From Burkholderiales bacterium (lineage in GTDB: Bacteria > Pseudomonadota > Gammaproteobacteria > Burkholderiales > SG8-41), in the NCBI GenBank assembly GCA_022841375.1, contig JALHRQ010000007.1:62001-126000 (forward strand): a stretch of 64,000 nt of DNA, given 5' to 3'. A program made the position numbers and the translations under genes. Below, piece by piece: positions 25,645-34,089 of this stretch (positions within the stretch are counted from its first letter, which is position 1; each line of letters opens with the position of its first letter). The notes under the pieces were generated by a model. That model did no database searches. It saw nothing but the letters and a program-made list of their open reading frames with translations, and was not told the DNA's origin.

Positions 25645-25784
25645 AAGCTGAGACCCGCTTGCGCCAAGTGTAAATCGTCTGCTAGCTGACTTTGTGCTTC
25701 CTGGCCATTTCGGGAACCGGCATCTTGTCCGCCTCCCGTAGGATCTTGACCATTTTGCTCTTCGGTGAATCTGCTCGTCTTCAT
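25645..25784 (-). pseudogene. IS3-family transposase OrfA remnant
   Basis: The frame opens MKTSRFTEEQ, the classical start of IS3-group OrfA. It then continues one base out of frame as MVKILREADKMPVPEMARKH, KVS, a TAG stop, QTIYTWRKRVSA. Those segments are the normal OrfA helix-turn-helix. A one-base insertion and a nonsense codon therefore inactivate it, and OrfB is absent. Confidence 0.8.
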
Positions 25785-25909
25785 GGGCTCCACGCTAGCG
25801 GGCGAGAGCCATTCTATCAAGTTACGGTTGACCCTGAAAACTGGGGCAAGTCACCAGGTCGCTTCAATGGCAGAGAATCCCCGGTAATCGCGGGTGATCA
25901 AAAGGCCCT

Positions 25910-26062
25910 ATGCAAGCAATCGCAGAACAGATTTACTCGATTTTTGATCAATTGGGCTACTTCGCGATCTTCTTTGGCGTCATGCTTGATAACGCAGGAT
26001 TTCCGGTTCGGGGGGAACTGGTATTGCTGATAACAGGCAGTCAGGTTGCGAAGCAGGAGTTA
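25910..26062 (+). pseudogene. Truncated DedA family N-terminus
   Basis: The first 51 residues (MQAIAEQIYSIFDQLGYFAI, then FFGVMLDNAGFPVRGELVLL) match the start of DedA membrane proteins, whose usual length is about 200 residues. The reading frame then runs without a stop into an unrelated downstream coding sequence. In the usual DedA motif a proline stands where this sequence has FPVRGE. The remainder of the DedA domain is missing, so this is a stub created by deletion or insertion. Confidence 0.7.
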
Positions 26063-26101
26063 CTGATGATACCCGTGCACTTTGAAAAAGGACCAAACGC
26101 G

Positions 26102-26404
26102 ATGACCGAGCGCATCACAGCATGGCAGTGCATCGGCTGCGGGCGGATCGAGGGCGCGCAGCCTTGTGTCGGGATTTGCGAGGACCGCAAGACGGATTTC
26201 GTGTACGCCTCCGACCACGACGAGGTGATCGCGCAGTTGACGTTCGCGCGCCGGCGGACGGAAGTTCTTGCTGCATTGGTAAGCCAGCTTGCGCACACGA
26301 CGCCGCGCGAGGGCGAGTGGGAACGCACTTACCGCGCACTGCAGGCGCGCGCGCGTCGGACTCTGGCGGCGCTTGCCGGCGATGAACAATCCAGGCCAAC
26401 GTAA
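26102..26404 (+). CDS. Small cysteine-motif protein of unknown function
   Basis: A 100-residue protein. Near its N-terminus it has WQCIGCGRIEGAQPCVGICE, holding four cysteines arranged CxxC-x8-CxxxC that could bind iron or zinc. The rest is helical and basic with no membrane segment. The ATG at 26102 starts the recognisable domain; an ATG at 26066 and an in-frame fusion with the DedA stub are alternatives. I do not recognise a named family. It lies between NO-related genes, so a role in nitrosative stress is possible but only by position. Confidence 0.55.
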   Translation: MTERITAWQCIGCGRIEGAQPCVGICEDRKTDFVYASDHDEVIAQLTFARRRTEVLAALVSQLAHTTPREGEWERTYRALQARARRTLAALAGDEQSRPT

Positions 26405-26681
26405 CTGTTTTCATGTATCGCGGTCATCGCCAGCGCCGATTCGAATGGCCTTATCGTGCACGCGAAAGGGATTGATTTTGGCCACGACAAGAAGATCAAT
26501 GAAATGGCATGGCGTGGCGTGTCGTGTTCATCGCACAAACGCGCGCGGGAGCAGATCGGCTGGTGGCCAGACTGAAGTTCTTCGTGATGCGGGTGCCGGC
26601 AAACGCTCGCACCCGGCGCGGACGAACGCAGCCAAATCGGATTCGTCGGTTCGCCGGCATACTTCCTATTAAGTTGCAGGA

Positions 26682-27443
26682 ATGATGCGCAACGATCAAG
26701 CGGGTTCAGACCGGCCAGACGTGCATGGCCGCAAAGTAAAACCGCGCCGATTCGTCGCGGGCAGTACGGTTTTCTTCCCGGCAGCGACGCTCTACGCGAT
26801 TTTCGTTCTGCCCGCGTCCGTGTTCTCAATGCTCGGGTTCACGGGCGCATTGCCGGCGCTGGCGTCTACGACTGGACATACGCACGAGATGCTGTTCGGC
26901 TTCGCGCTGGCCGTGGTCGCCGGCAACCAGCTGGGCCCCATGCCTCTGCTGCGCCTCGCCCTGCTGGCCGGGCTGTGGGTGATCGCACGGGCAGCGTTTC
27001 TCTTTGCCCCGCAAAGCCTGACGGCGGCCGTGGCCAATATCGTGTTCGCTGCGCTGCTTGCCGCGCATCTTGCGCCGCGGCTGCTCGGGGCCGCAAAAAA
27101 GCTGCGCAACCAGGCGTTGCCGTTGGTGCTGATGGCTATTTGCGTCAGCGGCATCGCATTTCATCTCGCACCTCACGCCGGCTTTACCGCCGCTGGCCAC
27201 ACTATACTCACCGTTGCGGTCCTGCTTTTCGCCCTGCTGATGATTTTCATGGGTGGACGGCTCATCGCGCCAACGGTCGCCGGCCAGTTCTACCGGCAAG
27301 GCGGCAAGCTCGACGCCCGTGTGCAGCCGCGCATCGAAGGCGGGCTGCTCGCCGCCATGGCAGTTGCCGCCGCGGCGTCGATGTTCGCCGGCGAGCCGCT
27401 GTTCTTCATGCTGGCGGCCGTTGGCGGGATTGGCGATGTTTGA
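26682..27443 (+). CDS. nnrS: NnrS family haem/copper membrane protein, interrupted
   Basis: A 253-residue polytopic membrane protein with NnrS features: FFPAATLYAIFVLPASV, then GHTHEMLFGFALAVVAGNQL (about residues 67-86), and later IFMGGRLIAPTVAG. NnrS proteins are usually about 390 residues and help cells withstand NO. Here a TGA stops the frame. The same frame continues for 31 codons as another hydrophobic segment (SSLLLVIASAAWSSAFALLL) before a TAA at 27537. The protein is therefore truncated, and probably a pseudogene or a shortened form. A gcagga site precedes the ATG. Confidence 0.7.
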   Translation: MMRNDQAGSDRPDVHGRKVKPRRFVAGSTVFFPAATLYAIFVLPASVFSMLGFTGALPALASTTGHTHEMLFGFALAVVAGNQLGPMPLLRLALLAGLWVIARAAFLFAPQSLTAAVANIVFAALLAAHLAPRLLGAAKKLRNQALPLVLMAICVSGIAFHLAPHAGFTAAGHTILTVAVLLFALLMIFMGGRLIAPTVAGQFYRQGGKLDARVQPRIEGGLLAAMAVAAAASMFAGEPLFFMLAAVGGIGDV

Positions 27444-27728
27444 TCCTCACTGTTGCTCGTGATTGCATCGGCAGCCTGGAGCAGTGCGTTTGCCTTGCTG
27501 CTTGTGTTACTTGTTCGTTTTCGAACCATCAAGGTTTAATGCGCATTATGGATGCGGCACTCGCTCGGTAGCAGCCGTTGGATTTGGGATGCAGGAATTG
27601 AGCTCACGTCCGCAAGCACGTCACAATCAGGAGAGCGCATGTGCGAATCGGAGCTGATTCCAAGCAATGGATAGCGCCCGGATTCAGAGTTGATTCAGTG
27701 GACGCGGGCGCCAGGCCGCAGTGCGCAG

Positions 27729-29267
27729 TTACGACTTGATTCCCAGTCGTCGCGCCAGCTTGTGCAGATTGCTTGGATCCACTTGCAGTTGTCGGGCAGC
27801 CCGGGCCCAGTGGCCATTGTGTGCCGCGAGGGCCGAGCGGATCGCTTGACGCTGGCAAACATCGACTGCGTGACGCAGTGTGTTGCCGTCGTGCGCTGTG
27901 GTGACCGCCGCAGTTGTGTCGACCGTCGCTGCCGGGGGTGGAAATTCCAATCCGTCGAGGTCCATCAGGTTGGCTTGCAGGGTGATGATGTCGTTTCGAT
28001 TCACGCCTCGGCTGACCGCTTTGAGCGCGGCCCGGCTGATCACGTGTTCGAGCTCGCGCACATTGCCGGGCCAGTGATAACGGCACAACGCTTCTTCGGT
28101 TTCGACGGACAGGCGCAGGCTGCGCAACCCCAGGCGCGCTCGATTCAGTTCGAGGAAGTGACCGGCCAGCATCAGCACGTCATTGCCGCGTTCGCGCAGT
28201 GGTGGAATCGGGATGGGATAGACCGACAGCCGGTGATAGAGATCGGCACGGAACGAGCCATCGCGCACATGATCGCGCAGACTGCGATTGGTGGCGGCAA
28301 TTATCCTCACGTTCACATGCAGGGGCTGATCGGCACCCAGGCGCTGGATTTCCCCGTTCTGCAGCGTGCGCAGCAATTTGGCCTGCACAGCGAGGGGCAG
28401 CTCGCCGACCTCGTCTAGTAGCAGCGTGCCGCCTTCGGCGGCCTCGAAGCGACCTGGTCGATCGCTCACTGCACCGGAGAACGCGCCTTTGACATGGCCG
28501 AACAACTCGCTCTCGGCCAGCGATTCCGGCAGTGCCGCGCAGTTGACATGGATCAGCGGGTGATCGTGCCGCCGTGACAGCCGGTGCAGCCGGTGGGCAA
28601 AGAGCTCCTTGCCAACCCCGGTTTCACCGAGCAGCAGCACGGGCAATTCCGAGTCGGCCACGACTTCCAGTTCGTGCAGGAGGCGTCCGATGGCTTCGCT
28701 ATGACCGATGATTTTGCTGTCCTCGAACAGCGGCCCGGTGAGGACTGACGGCGCGCTGCGCGCGAGACGCAGCGCGCGAGTCTCGGTTTCCAGCCGCGTG
28801 ATGCGGATGGCGGCTTCGATCAGCATGGTGAACCGCTGCAGGTCAGCCTGGGTGTCCGCGTTGAAGGTGGTTGCCTGCAGTGCATCCAGTGTGATGGCAC
28901 CCCAAAGCATCCCCTCGATGTACAGGCTTGCGCCCATGCAGTCATGCACAGGCAGCGGTTCGCCGGGGTGCGCATCAATCAGGCCGTCATAAGGATCGGG
29001 CAGGCCGCTGTCATGATCGAAGTAGGTCACGCCGCGACGGGCAAGTATGGCGGCCAGCCGGGGATGCTGACCCATTGCGAAACGGCGGCCCAGTACGTCC
29101 TGGACCAAACCGTCGACCGCAATGGGGCGCAGGTGCTCACTGTCCAGCTGTAGCAGCACCACGGCGTCGCAGCCAAAGTGTGTGCGCAGGGTACCGACCA
29201 GTCGTTGCAACCGGACTGCTGACGGCAACTCGGCGATCAGATCGGCCAGTAGTAAATGATCAATCAT
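27729..29267 (-). CDS. norR: NorR, nitric-oxide-sensing sigma54 activator
   Basis: A 512-residue regulator with three domains. The N-terminal GAF domain (about residues 20-165) binds the NO-sensing mononuclear iron in the family. The central AAA+ domain (about 190-420) has Walker A GETGVGKE, Walker B GGTLLLDEVGELPL, and the sigma54-contact loop GAFSGA, where most members have GAFTGA. The C-terminal Fis-type helix-turn-helix (about 470-510) ends NLHKLARRLGIKS. It is divergent from norA-norB, and its start codon directly abuts the first of three NorR sites, so it probably represses or modulates itself. Confidence 0.92.
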   Translation of the reverse strand: MIDHLLLADLIAELPSAVRLQRLVGTLRTHFGCDAVVLLQLDSEHLRPIAVDGLVQDVLGRRFAMGQHPRLAAILARRGVTYFDHDSGLPDPYDGLIDAHPGEPLPVHDCMGASLYIEGMLWGAITLDALQATTFNADTQADLQRFTMLIEAAIRITRLETETRALRLARSAPSVLTGPLFEDSKIIGHSEAIGRLLHELEVVADSELPVLLLGETGVGKELFAHRLHRLSRRHDHPLIHVNCAALPESLAESELFGHVKGAFSGAVSDRPGRFEAAEGGTLLLDEVGELPLAVQAKLLRTLQNGEIQRLGADQPLHVNVRIIAATNRSLRDHVRDGSFRADLYHRLSVYPIPIPPLRERGNDVLMLAGHFLELNRARLGLRSLRLSVETEEALCRYHWPGNVRELEHVISRAALKAVSRGVNRNDIITLQANLMDLDGLEFPPPAATVDTTAAVTTAHDGNTLRHAVDVCQRQAIRSALAAHNGHWARAARQLQVDPSNLHKLARRLGIKS

Positions 29268-29325
29268 GGTAAATACGACCCTTCTAGGGTTTTATATACC
29301 CTAATAGATTGCGGTTAATATTACC
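29268..29325. promoter_or_regulatory. Three NorR enhancer sites, GGT-N7-ACC
   Basis: Exact GGT-N7-ACC elements occur at 29268-29280, 29288-29300 and 29313-29325. This is the core sequence established for NorR binding upstream of norAB in Ralstonia. Their starts are 20 and 25 bases apart, and all lie upstream of the sigma54 promoter for norA. The first begins at the base next to the norR initiation codon. Confidence 0.88.
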
Positions 29326-29365
29326 ATCATAATTATAATACATTGATTTAATGAATTAATTTTCT

Positions 29366-29379
29366 GGTACGGAATTCGC
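29366..29379 (+). promoter_or_regulatory. Sigma54 (-24/-12) promoter of norA-norB
   Basis: The sequence ctGGtacggaattcGCat has the invariant GG and GC dinucleotides separated by exactly ten bases, at 29366-29367 and 29378-29379. It lies downstream of the three NorR sites and about 40 bases before the norA start codon, so transcription would begin near 29391. Confidence 0.82.
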
Positions 29380-29419
29380 ATATAGACCATCAGTCGTATT
29401 TCATTCATGGAGATTTGAT

Positions 29420-30100
29420 ATGAACCTGATTGACCAACCCATAGGCCAACTGGCGCGCCGTATTGCTGGGGCCACCCGCGTGTTCCACGAACATCAGCTC
29501 GACTTCTGCTGCGGCGGTAAACACAGCCTGCGCGAGGCGGCCGAAGCCCGCGGCCTGGATGCGGCGACAATTGCCGAGCGGCTGGCGCAGTTACAGACTT
29601 CCGGGCTGCCCGGTGAACGCGACTGGAATGCGGTACCGCCGACCGAGCTGATCGACCACATTCTCGAGCGCTTTCACGAGCGTCATCGCGAGCAGTTGCT
29701 CGAGCTTATCCGGCTCGCACGCCGGGTTGAACAGGTGCACGGTGAACGCGCGGACTGTCCCGCCGGTCTTGCAGATCATCTGTCGGCAATGCACCAGGAA
29801 CTGGAAAGCCACATGCAGAAGGAAGAACAGGTGCTGTTTCCGATGCTCCGTAGCGGCTACGGTGCCGCGGCCTCGGGTCCGGTTGCGGTGATGCGCATGG
29901 AACACGATCAGCATGGCGTAGCACTTCAGCGTCTTGCCGAACTGACTCGCGATTTCACATTGCCACGTGATGCCTGTAACACTTGGCGAGCGCTGAATCT
30001 CGGGCTGCGCACCTTCCGCGACGACCTGATGCAGCATATCCACCTGGAAAACAACATCTTGTTCGAGGGCGCTCCGGACATCCGGATGGCGCAGGTCTGA
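29420..30100 (+). CDS. norA: Iron-sulfur cluster repair di-iron protein (NorA/YtfE/RIC family)
   Basis: A 226-residue protein. The N-terminal ScdA-type domain contains DFCCGGKHSLREAA (about residues 27-40). The C-terminal hemerythrin-like domain carries the metal-binding histidines in LIDHILERFHERH, HQELESHMQKEEQVLFPML, MEHDQHG and HIHLENNILFE. The family repairs NO-damaged clusters or buffers NO. It is the first gene after the NorR-controlled sigma54 promoter, matching the norA-norB arrangement of Ralstonia. A ggag site is placed correctly before the ATG. Confidence 0.93.
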   Translation: MNLIDQPIGQLARRIAGATRVFHEHQLDFCCGGKHSLREAAEARGLDAATIAERLAQLQTSGLPGERDWNAVPPTELIDHILERFHERHREQLLELIRLARRVEQVHGERADCPAGLADHLSAMHQELESHMQKEEQVLFPMLRSGYGAAASGPVAVMRMEHDQHGVALQRLAELTRDFTLPRDACNTWRALNLGLRTFRDDLMQHIHLENNILFEGAPDIRMAQV

Positions 30101-30166
30101 TCGAGTGTCGTCCGCTGGCGCAGCCACTGACAACATTCATCGATAGAAGAAAGCGAGATTTACACC

Positions 30167-32461
30167 GTGGGTCCTTATCGCAAACTGTGGTTCCTGCTGA
30201 TCGCCGTGCTGGCGGTTACCTTTTCCCTGCTCGGCTATTACGGTAGCGAGGTCTATCGTCATGCACCGCCGATCCCGGCTCAGGTTACTGTCGCCGAGGG
30301 CAGGGTGTTGTTCTCGAAGGACGACATCCTGGATGGGCAGACAGCCTGGCAGTCCGTCGGTGGCATGCAGCTTGGCTCGATCTGGGGGCACGGAGCCTAT
30401 CAGGCGCCGGACTGGACGGCGGACTGGTTGCATCGTGAACTAACGGCCTGGCTGGATTTGGCGGCCCAGGAGGCACACGGCCAGCCGTTTGCCTCGCTGG
30501 ATGCTGCGCGCCAGTCAGTGCTGCGCGAGCAGCTCAAGACGGAATACCGTTCCAACAGGGTTGACCCGCAGACCGACGTGCTCAAGGTGTCGGTGCGGCG
30601 TGCCAAGGCAATCGCCGTGACGGCTACCTATTACGATCAACTGTTCTCCGATGCCGTTGCGCTGCGCAAAAGCCGCGAGAGCTTCGCAATGAAGGAAAAT
30701 ACGCTGCCCGATGCTCAACGGCGCCTACAGCTCACAAGATTCTTTTTCTGGACCGCCTGGGCTGCGGCTACTGAGCGGCCCGACGCGAAAGTGACTTATA
30801 CCAACAACTGGCCGCATGAACCGCTGATCGACAACCGGCCGAGCACCGAGAACATCCTATGGTCGATCGCCAGTATCGTAGTGCTACTGGCCGGTGTTGG
30901 TTTTTTGATATGGGCATGGGCATTCCTGCGCCGGCACGACGAGCCGCTGCCTGCGGCCGCAGCCAGTGATCCGTTGACTGCCTTCACCCTGACACCGTCG
31001 CAGAGGGCATTGGGCAAGTACCTGTTCCTTGTCGTCGCGCTGTTCGTGTTTCAGGTATTCGTAGGCGGTTTCACCGCGCACTACACTGTCGAGGGGCAGC
31101 AGTTCTACGGCATCGACGTCTCGCAGTGGTTTCCATACACGCTGATGCGTACCTGGCATATCCAGAGCGCGCTGTTCTGGATCGCCACCGGATTCCTCGC
31201 CGCGGGGCTTTTCCTCGCACCGCTGATCCACGGAGGCAAGGATCCGAAATACCAGAAGCTGGGCGTGGACATCCTGTTCTGGGCGCTGGTCGCGGTGGTC
31301 GTGGGGTCGTTCATCGGCAACTACCTGGCGATTGCGCAGATCATGCCGAAGGAATGGAATTTTTGGCTAGGCCACCAGGGCTACGAATACGTCGATCTCG
31401 GCCGTCTATGGCAGATCGGCAAGTTCGCCGGCATTGTGCTGTGGCTGGGCTTGATGCTGCGCGGCATTGTGCCGGCACTGCGCCAGCCGGGTGGCGACAA
31501 GAATCTGCTCGCTTTGCTGACCGCCTCGGTGGGAGCGATCGGGCTGTTCTACGGCGCCGGCTTTTTCTACGGCGAGCGCACCCACCTTTCGGTAATGGAA
31601 TACTGGCGCTGGTGGGTGGTGCACTTGTGGGTGGAGGGCTTCTTCGAAGTCTTCGCGACCACCGCGCTCGCGTTTGTTTTCTCGACGCTCGGCCTGGTGT
31701 CGCGGCGGATGGCGACGACTGCCAGTCTGGCCTCGGCCTCTCTGTTCATGCTTGGCGGCATTCCCGGCACATTCCATCATCTGTACTTCGCCGGCACAAC
31801 TACGCCGGTGATGGCGGTGGGTGCGAGTTTCAGCGCGCTGGAAGTTGTGCCGTTGATCGTGCTGGGCCTTGAAGCCTGGGAGAACTGGCGATTGAAGGCG
31901 CGCGCGCCGTGGATGGAGAGCTTGCGCTGGCCGTTAATGTGCTTCGTCGCCGTGGCCTTCTGGAATATGTTGGGTGCTGGCGTATTCGGTTTCATGATCA
32001 ATCCGCCGATTTCGCTGTACTACGTGCAAGGGCTGAACACCACGCCTGTGCATGCGCATGCCGCGCTGTTCGGGGTCTATGGTTTCCTGGCACTGGGTTT
32101 CACGCTGATGGTGCTGCGGTACATCCGGCCCGGATATGCGTTGAGCGACGGGCTGATGAAAACCGCATTTTGGGGACTGAACGCCGGGCTGGTCTTGATG
32201 ATCTTCACCAGTTTGCTGCCAATCGGGTTTATACAATTCCACGCCAGCGTCAGCGAGGGCCTGTGGTATGCCCGTAGCGAGGCCTTCATGCAGCAGCCGC
32301 TTCTGCAGACACTACGCTGGGTGCGCACGATCGGCGACTTGGTCTTTATCGTTGGCGCATTGGCGATGGCACTGGGGGTGGTTCGCGGATTGTCAGGGCG
32401 CCGAGATTCGCAGCCAGCCGTGACGGCAGGCGGGGTTGCGCTGGATACGCGCGCGCGATAA
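30167..32461 (+). CDS. norB: Quinol-dependent nitric oxide reductase NorB (qNOR)
   Basis: A 764-residue single-subunit NO reductase. The N-terminal helix and periplasmic domain of about 220 residues, including GQTAWQSVGGMQLGSIWGHG, correspond to the NorC-like extension of qNOR. The haem-copper-oxidase core of about twelve helices follows, with the first haem ligand in TWHIQSALFW. Further family histidines appear in WVVHLWVEGFFEVFATTALA and FHHLYFAGTTTPVMA. It reduces NO to nitrous oxide with quinol electrons at the inner membrane. The start is GTG, 66 bases after norA, in the same transcript. Confidence 0.95.
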   Translation: MGPYRKLWFLLIAVLAVTFSLLGYYGSEVYRHAPPIPAQVTVAEGRVLFSKDDILDGQTAWQSVGGMQLGSIWGHGAYQAPDWTADWLHRELTAWLDLAAQEAHGQPFASLDAARQSVLREQLKTEYRSNRVDPQTDVLKVSVRRAKAIAVTATYYDQLFSDAVALRKSRESFAMKENTLPDAQRRLQLTRFFFWTAWAAATERPDAKVTYTNNWPHEPLIDNRPSTENILWSIASIVVLLAGVGFLIWAWAFLRRHDEPLPAAAASDPLTAFTLTPSQRALGKYLFLVVALFVFQVFVGGFTAHYTVEGQQFYGIDVSQWFPYTLMRTWHIQSALFWIATGFLAAGLFLAPLIHGGKDPKYQKLGVDILFWALVAVVVGSFIGNYLAIAQIMPKEWNFWLGHQGYEYVDLGRLWQIGKFAGIVLWLGLMLRGIVPALRQPGGDKNLLALLTASVGAIGLFYGAGFFYGERTHLSVMEYWRWWVVHLWVEGFFEVFATTALAFVFSTLGLVSRRMATTASLASASLFMLGGIPGTFHHLYFAGTTTPVMAVGASFSALEVVPLIVLGLEAWENWRLKARAPWMESLRWPLMCFVAVAFWNMLGAGVFGFMINPPISLYYVQGLNTTPVHAHAALFGVYGFLALGFTLMVLRYIRPGYALSDGLMKTAFWGLNAGLVLMIFTSLLPIGFIQFHASVSEGLWYARSEAFMQQPLLQTLRWVRTIGDLVFIVGALAMALGVVRGLSGRRDSQPAVTAGGVALDTRAR

Positions 32462-32537
32462 GCGGGGCGGTAACGCATGGCCATGGTAAATAACAAAGGC
32501 CAAGAGGAATACTAAGGCTGCTGACAAGTCCAGGGTC

Positions 32538-33728
32538 ATGGAAAACTGGAGCGAGATAAAGGCATGGCGCAAAGGGCAGCGCGGGGAGTTGATCGCCGCG
32601 AGGGTTGCTGTTGCGCCGGCCCAACGCAAGACCTGGGGCGAACGGATCACGACGTTGCTGGAAACGGGTTTCGCGGTGCCATCCGGCGCGGTCGTTGGTT
32701 TCTGCTGGCCGTACAAGGGTGAGTTTGATGCGAGGTTTGTCGTTCGACATTGGTGCCAGCAGGGACTGACAGCCGCATTGCCGGAGGTGGTCGAGAAGGC
32801 CCATCCGCTCCAGTTCCGCAAATGGTGGCCGAGCGCGCCGATGAGGCCTGGCGTGTATGACATTCCGGTTCCCGATGGCACGGAGGTGCTGCTACCCGAT
32901 GTGATGGTGGTGCCGATGAACGGTTTCGACGAGCAGGGCTACCGCCTGGGCTACGGTGGCGGCTATTTCGACCGCACACTGGCCGCCCTGCAGGGGCGCG
33001 TGCTCACGATTGGAGTCAGCTTCGAGGTGTTGCGTTTGCCCACGATCCATCCGCAATGGCACGACATCCCGATGGATTTTGTCGTGTCCGAAGCAGGCAT
33101 TTACCGCGCGGGAGGCAGAAAACTGGTGCCGCTCGATGCGGAGGCGTGCGCGGACAATGCCGGGGATTTGCTGCAAAGCCGCGGCTTGCCGCGCCAGCGC
33201 CGATCGTCATCGATGGCCGTAGGGATGACGCAGGGGGCGAGTGGCTACAGTTCGCCGGCCTGTTATGCGCACGAGATCGCGCCGGACTACTTTGGGGAGT
33301 CGCAGGTAATGCCAGCGGAAGAACTGGTCGGATTGCTCAATGAGTTGCTGGAAGCGGAGCGAGCCGGTGCGAAGGTGCTTTCGGCATTCCTGAACGATTA
33401 CGAGCGGGATACGCTGACGTGGAAACGGCTGGCCGCCGTGCAGCGGGACGAGGCGAAGAACTGCGTGGTGCTGATGGACTTGATCCGCGGTGTGAATAGC
33501 ACGCCGAGCGCAGCGACCGGAGATTTTCTGGGTAAGGCGCTGGCGGTGGAGGGCAAAGTGGCTCGGCTGCAATTCCTTAACCGCGGACAGCAATGGGTGG
33601 CACGCAGGATCGGCGAAGCGCTGCCACGCCTGGAGCAAGACTTCGTGCGCGGCGCACTTTTCGTCATGCACGAGTCTCTTCTGCTCAATATCGAAGCGTG
33701 TGATGCGCTGGTGGAATTGGAAACCTGA
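32538..33728 (+). CDS. 5-formyltetrahydrofolate cyclo-ligase fused to a DUF6306-like domain
   Basis: A 396-residue two-part protein. Residues 1-200 are a 5-formyl-THF cyclo-ligase-like domain with GFCWPYKGEFD, VPMNGFDEQGYRLGYGGGYF and DRTLAAL. Residues about 230-396 form a helical domain resembling DUF6306, beginning SPACYAHEIAPDYFGES, then LLNELLEAERAGAKVLSAFL, with ferritin-like acidic and helical spacing. The domains are joined by a polar linker with no internal stop, although ATGs inside could start the second part alone. It lies 76 bases after norB. A role in NO stress is suggested only by position. Confidence 0.75.
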   Translation: MENWSEIKAWRKGQRGELIAARVAVAPAQRKTWGERITTLLETGFAVPSGAVVGFCWPYKGEFDARFVVRHWCQQGLTAALPEVVEKAHPLQFRKWWPSAPMRPGVYDIPVPDGTEVLLPDVMVVPMNGFDEQGYRLGYGGGYFDRTLAALQGRVLTIGVSFEVLRLPTIHPQWHDIPMDFVVSEAGIYRAGGRKLVPLDAEACADNAGDLLQSRGLPRQRRSSSMAVGMTQGASGYSSPACYAHEIAPDYFGESQVMPAEELVGLLNELLEAERAGAKVLSAFLNDYERDTLTWKRLAAVQRDEAKNCVVLMDLIRGVNSTPSAATGDFLGKALAVEGKVARLQFLNRGQQWVARRIGEALPRLEQDFVRGALFVMHESLLLNIEACDALVELET

Positions 33729-33739
33729 TAGTAGTGATC

Positions 33740-33886
33740 ATGAGAACAGCCAACAGGTATAAAGTCGCAGCCTTTGTCTTGCTTTCAGCGTTGGCTGCGG
33801 CGGTATCCGCCGACGACAGGACGAAGCGGTCTCTCATCAATGGCAGCTACCGGCAGATCTGCTTCCGGGAATTAGCCACGAGTTGA
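33740..33886 (+). CDS. Short secreted peptide or truncated exported protein
   Basis: A 48-codon frame starting MRTANRYKVAAFVLLSALAA. It has a clear signal-peptide pattern with likely cleavage after VSA, followed by only about 24 mature residues containing one cysteine. No strong ribosome binding site precedes it. It may be the beginning of an exported protein cut off by later rearrangement. The next 200 bases hold no supported gene. Confidence 0.3.
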   Translation: MRTANRYKVAAFVLLSALAAAVSADDRTKRSLINGSYRQICFRELATS

Positions 33887-34089
33887 GGCAAAGAATGGGG
33901 CGGATCGCCAAAGGCGGCGCGCAGGCGAGCGTCGTTGACGGGGCGTGACTGGCGGTTGCCCAGCTATTGGTCGGGGCAAAGCACACGTCGCCCCGCGGCT
34001 TGCAGGTCACTGGTGACAACTATTACTGTCAGCACTGCTGACGGTTTCAATTCCAGATCTTTCCCATCAACCGGCGCCAGCAGCGGCTA

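Larger units (their letters stand above)
25447..25909. other. Gap with mobile-element scars
   Basis: This 460-base stretch holds dispersed repeat copy D (25521-25580) and the IS3-type OrfA relic (25645-25784), with no intact gene. It separates ygbA from the truncated dedA and the remaining NO-related genes, so the NO cluster appears to have been cut by insertions that have since decayed. Confidence 0.65.

Noticed and set aside
26455-26500. A TTGAT...ATCAA pair resembling an FNR/Dnr box
   Set aside because: The half-sites are about 19 bases apart instead of four, so the regulator could not bind in the normal way.
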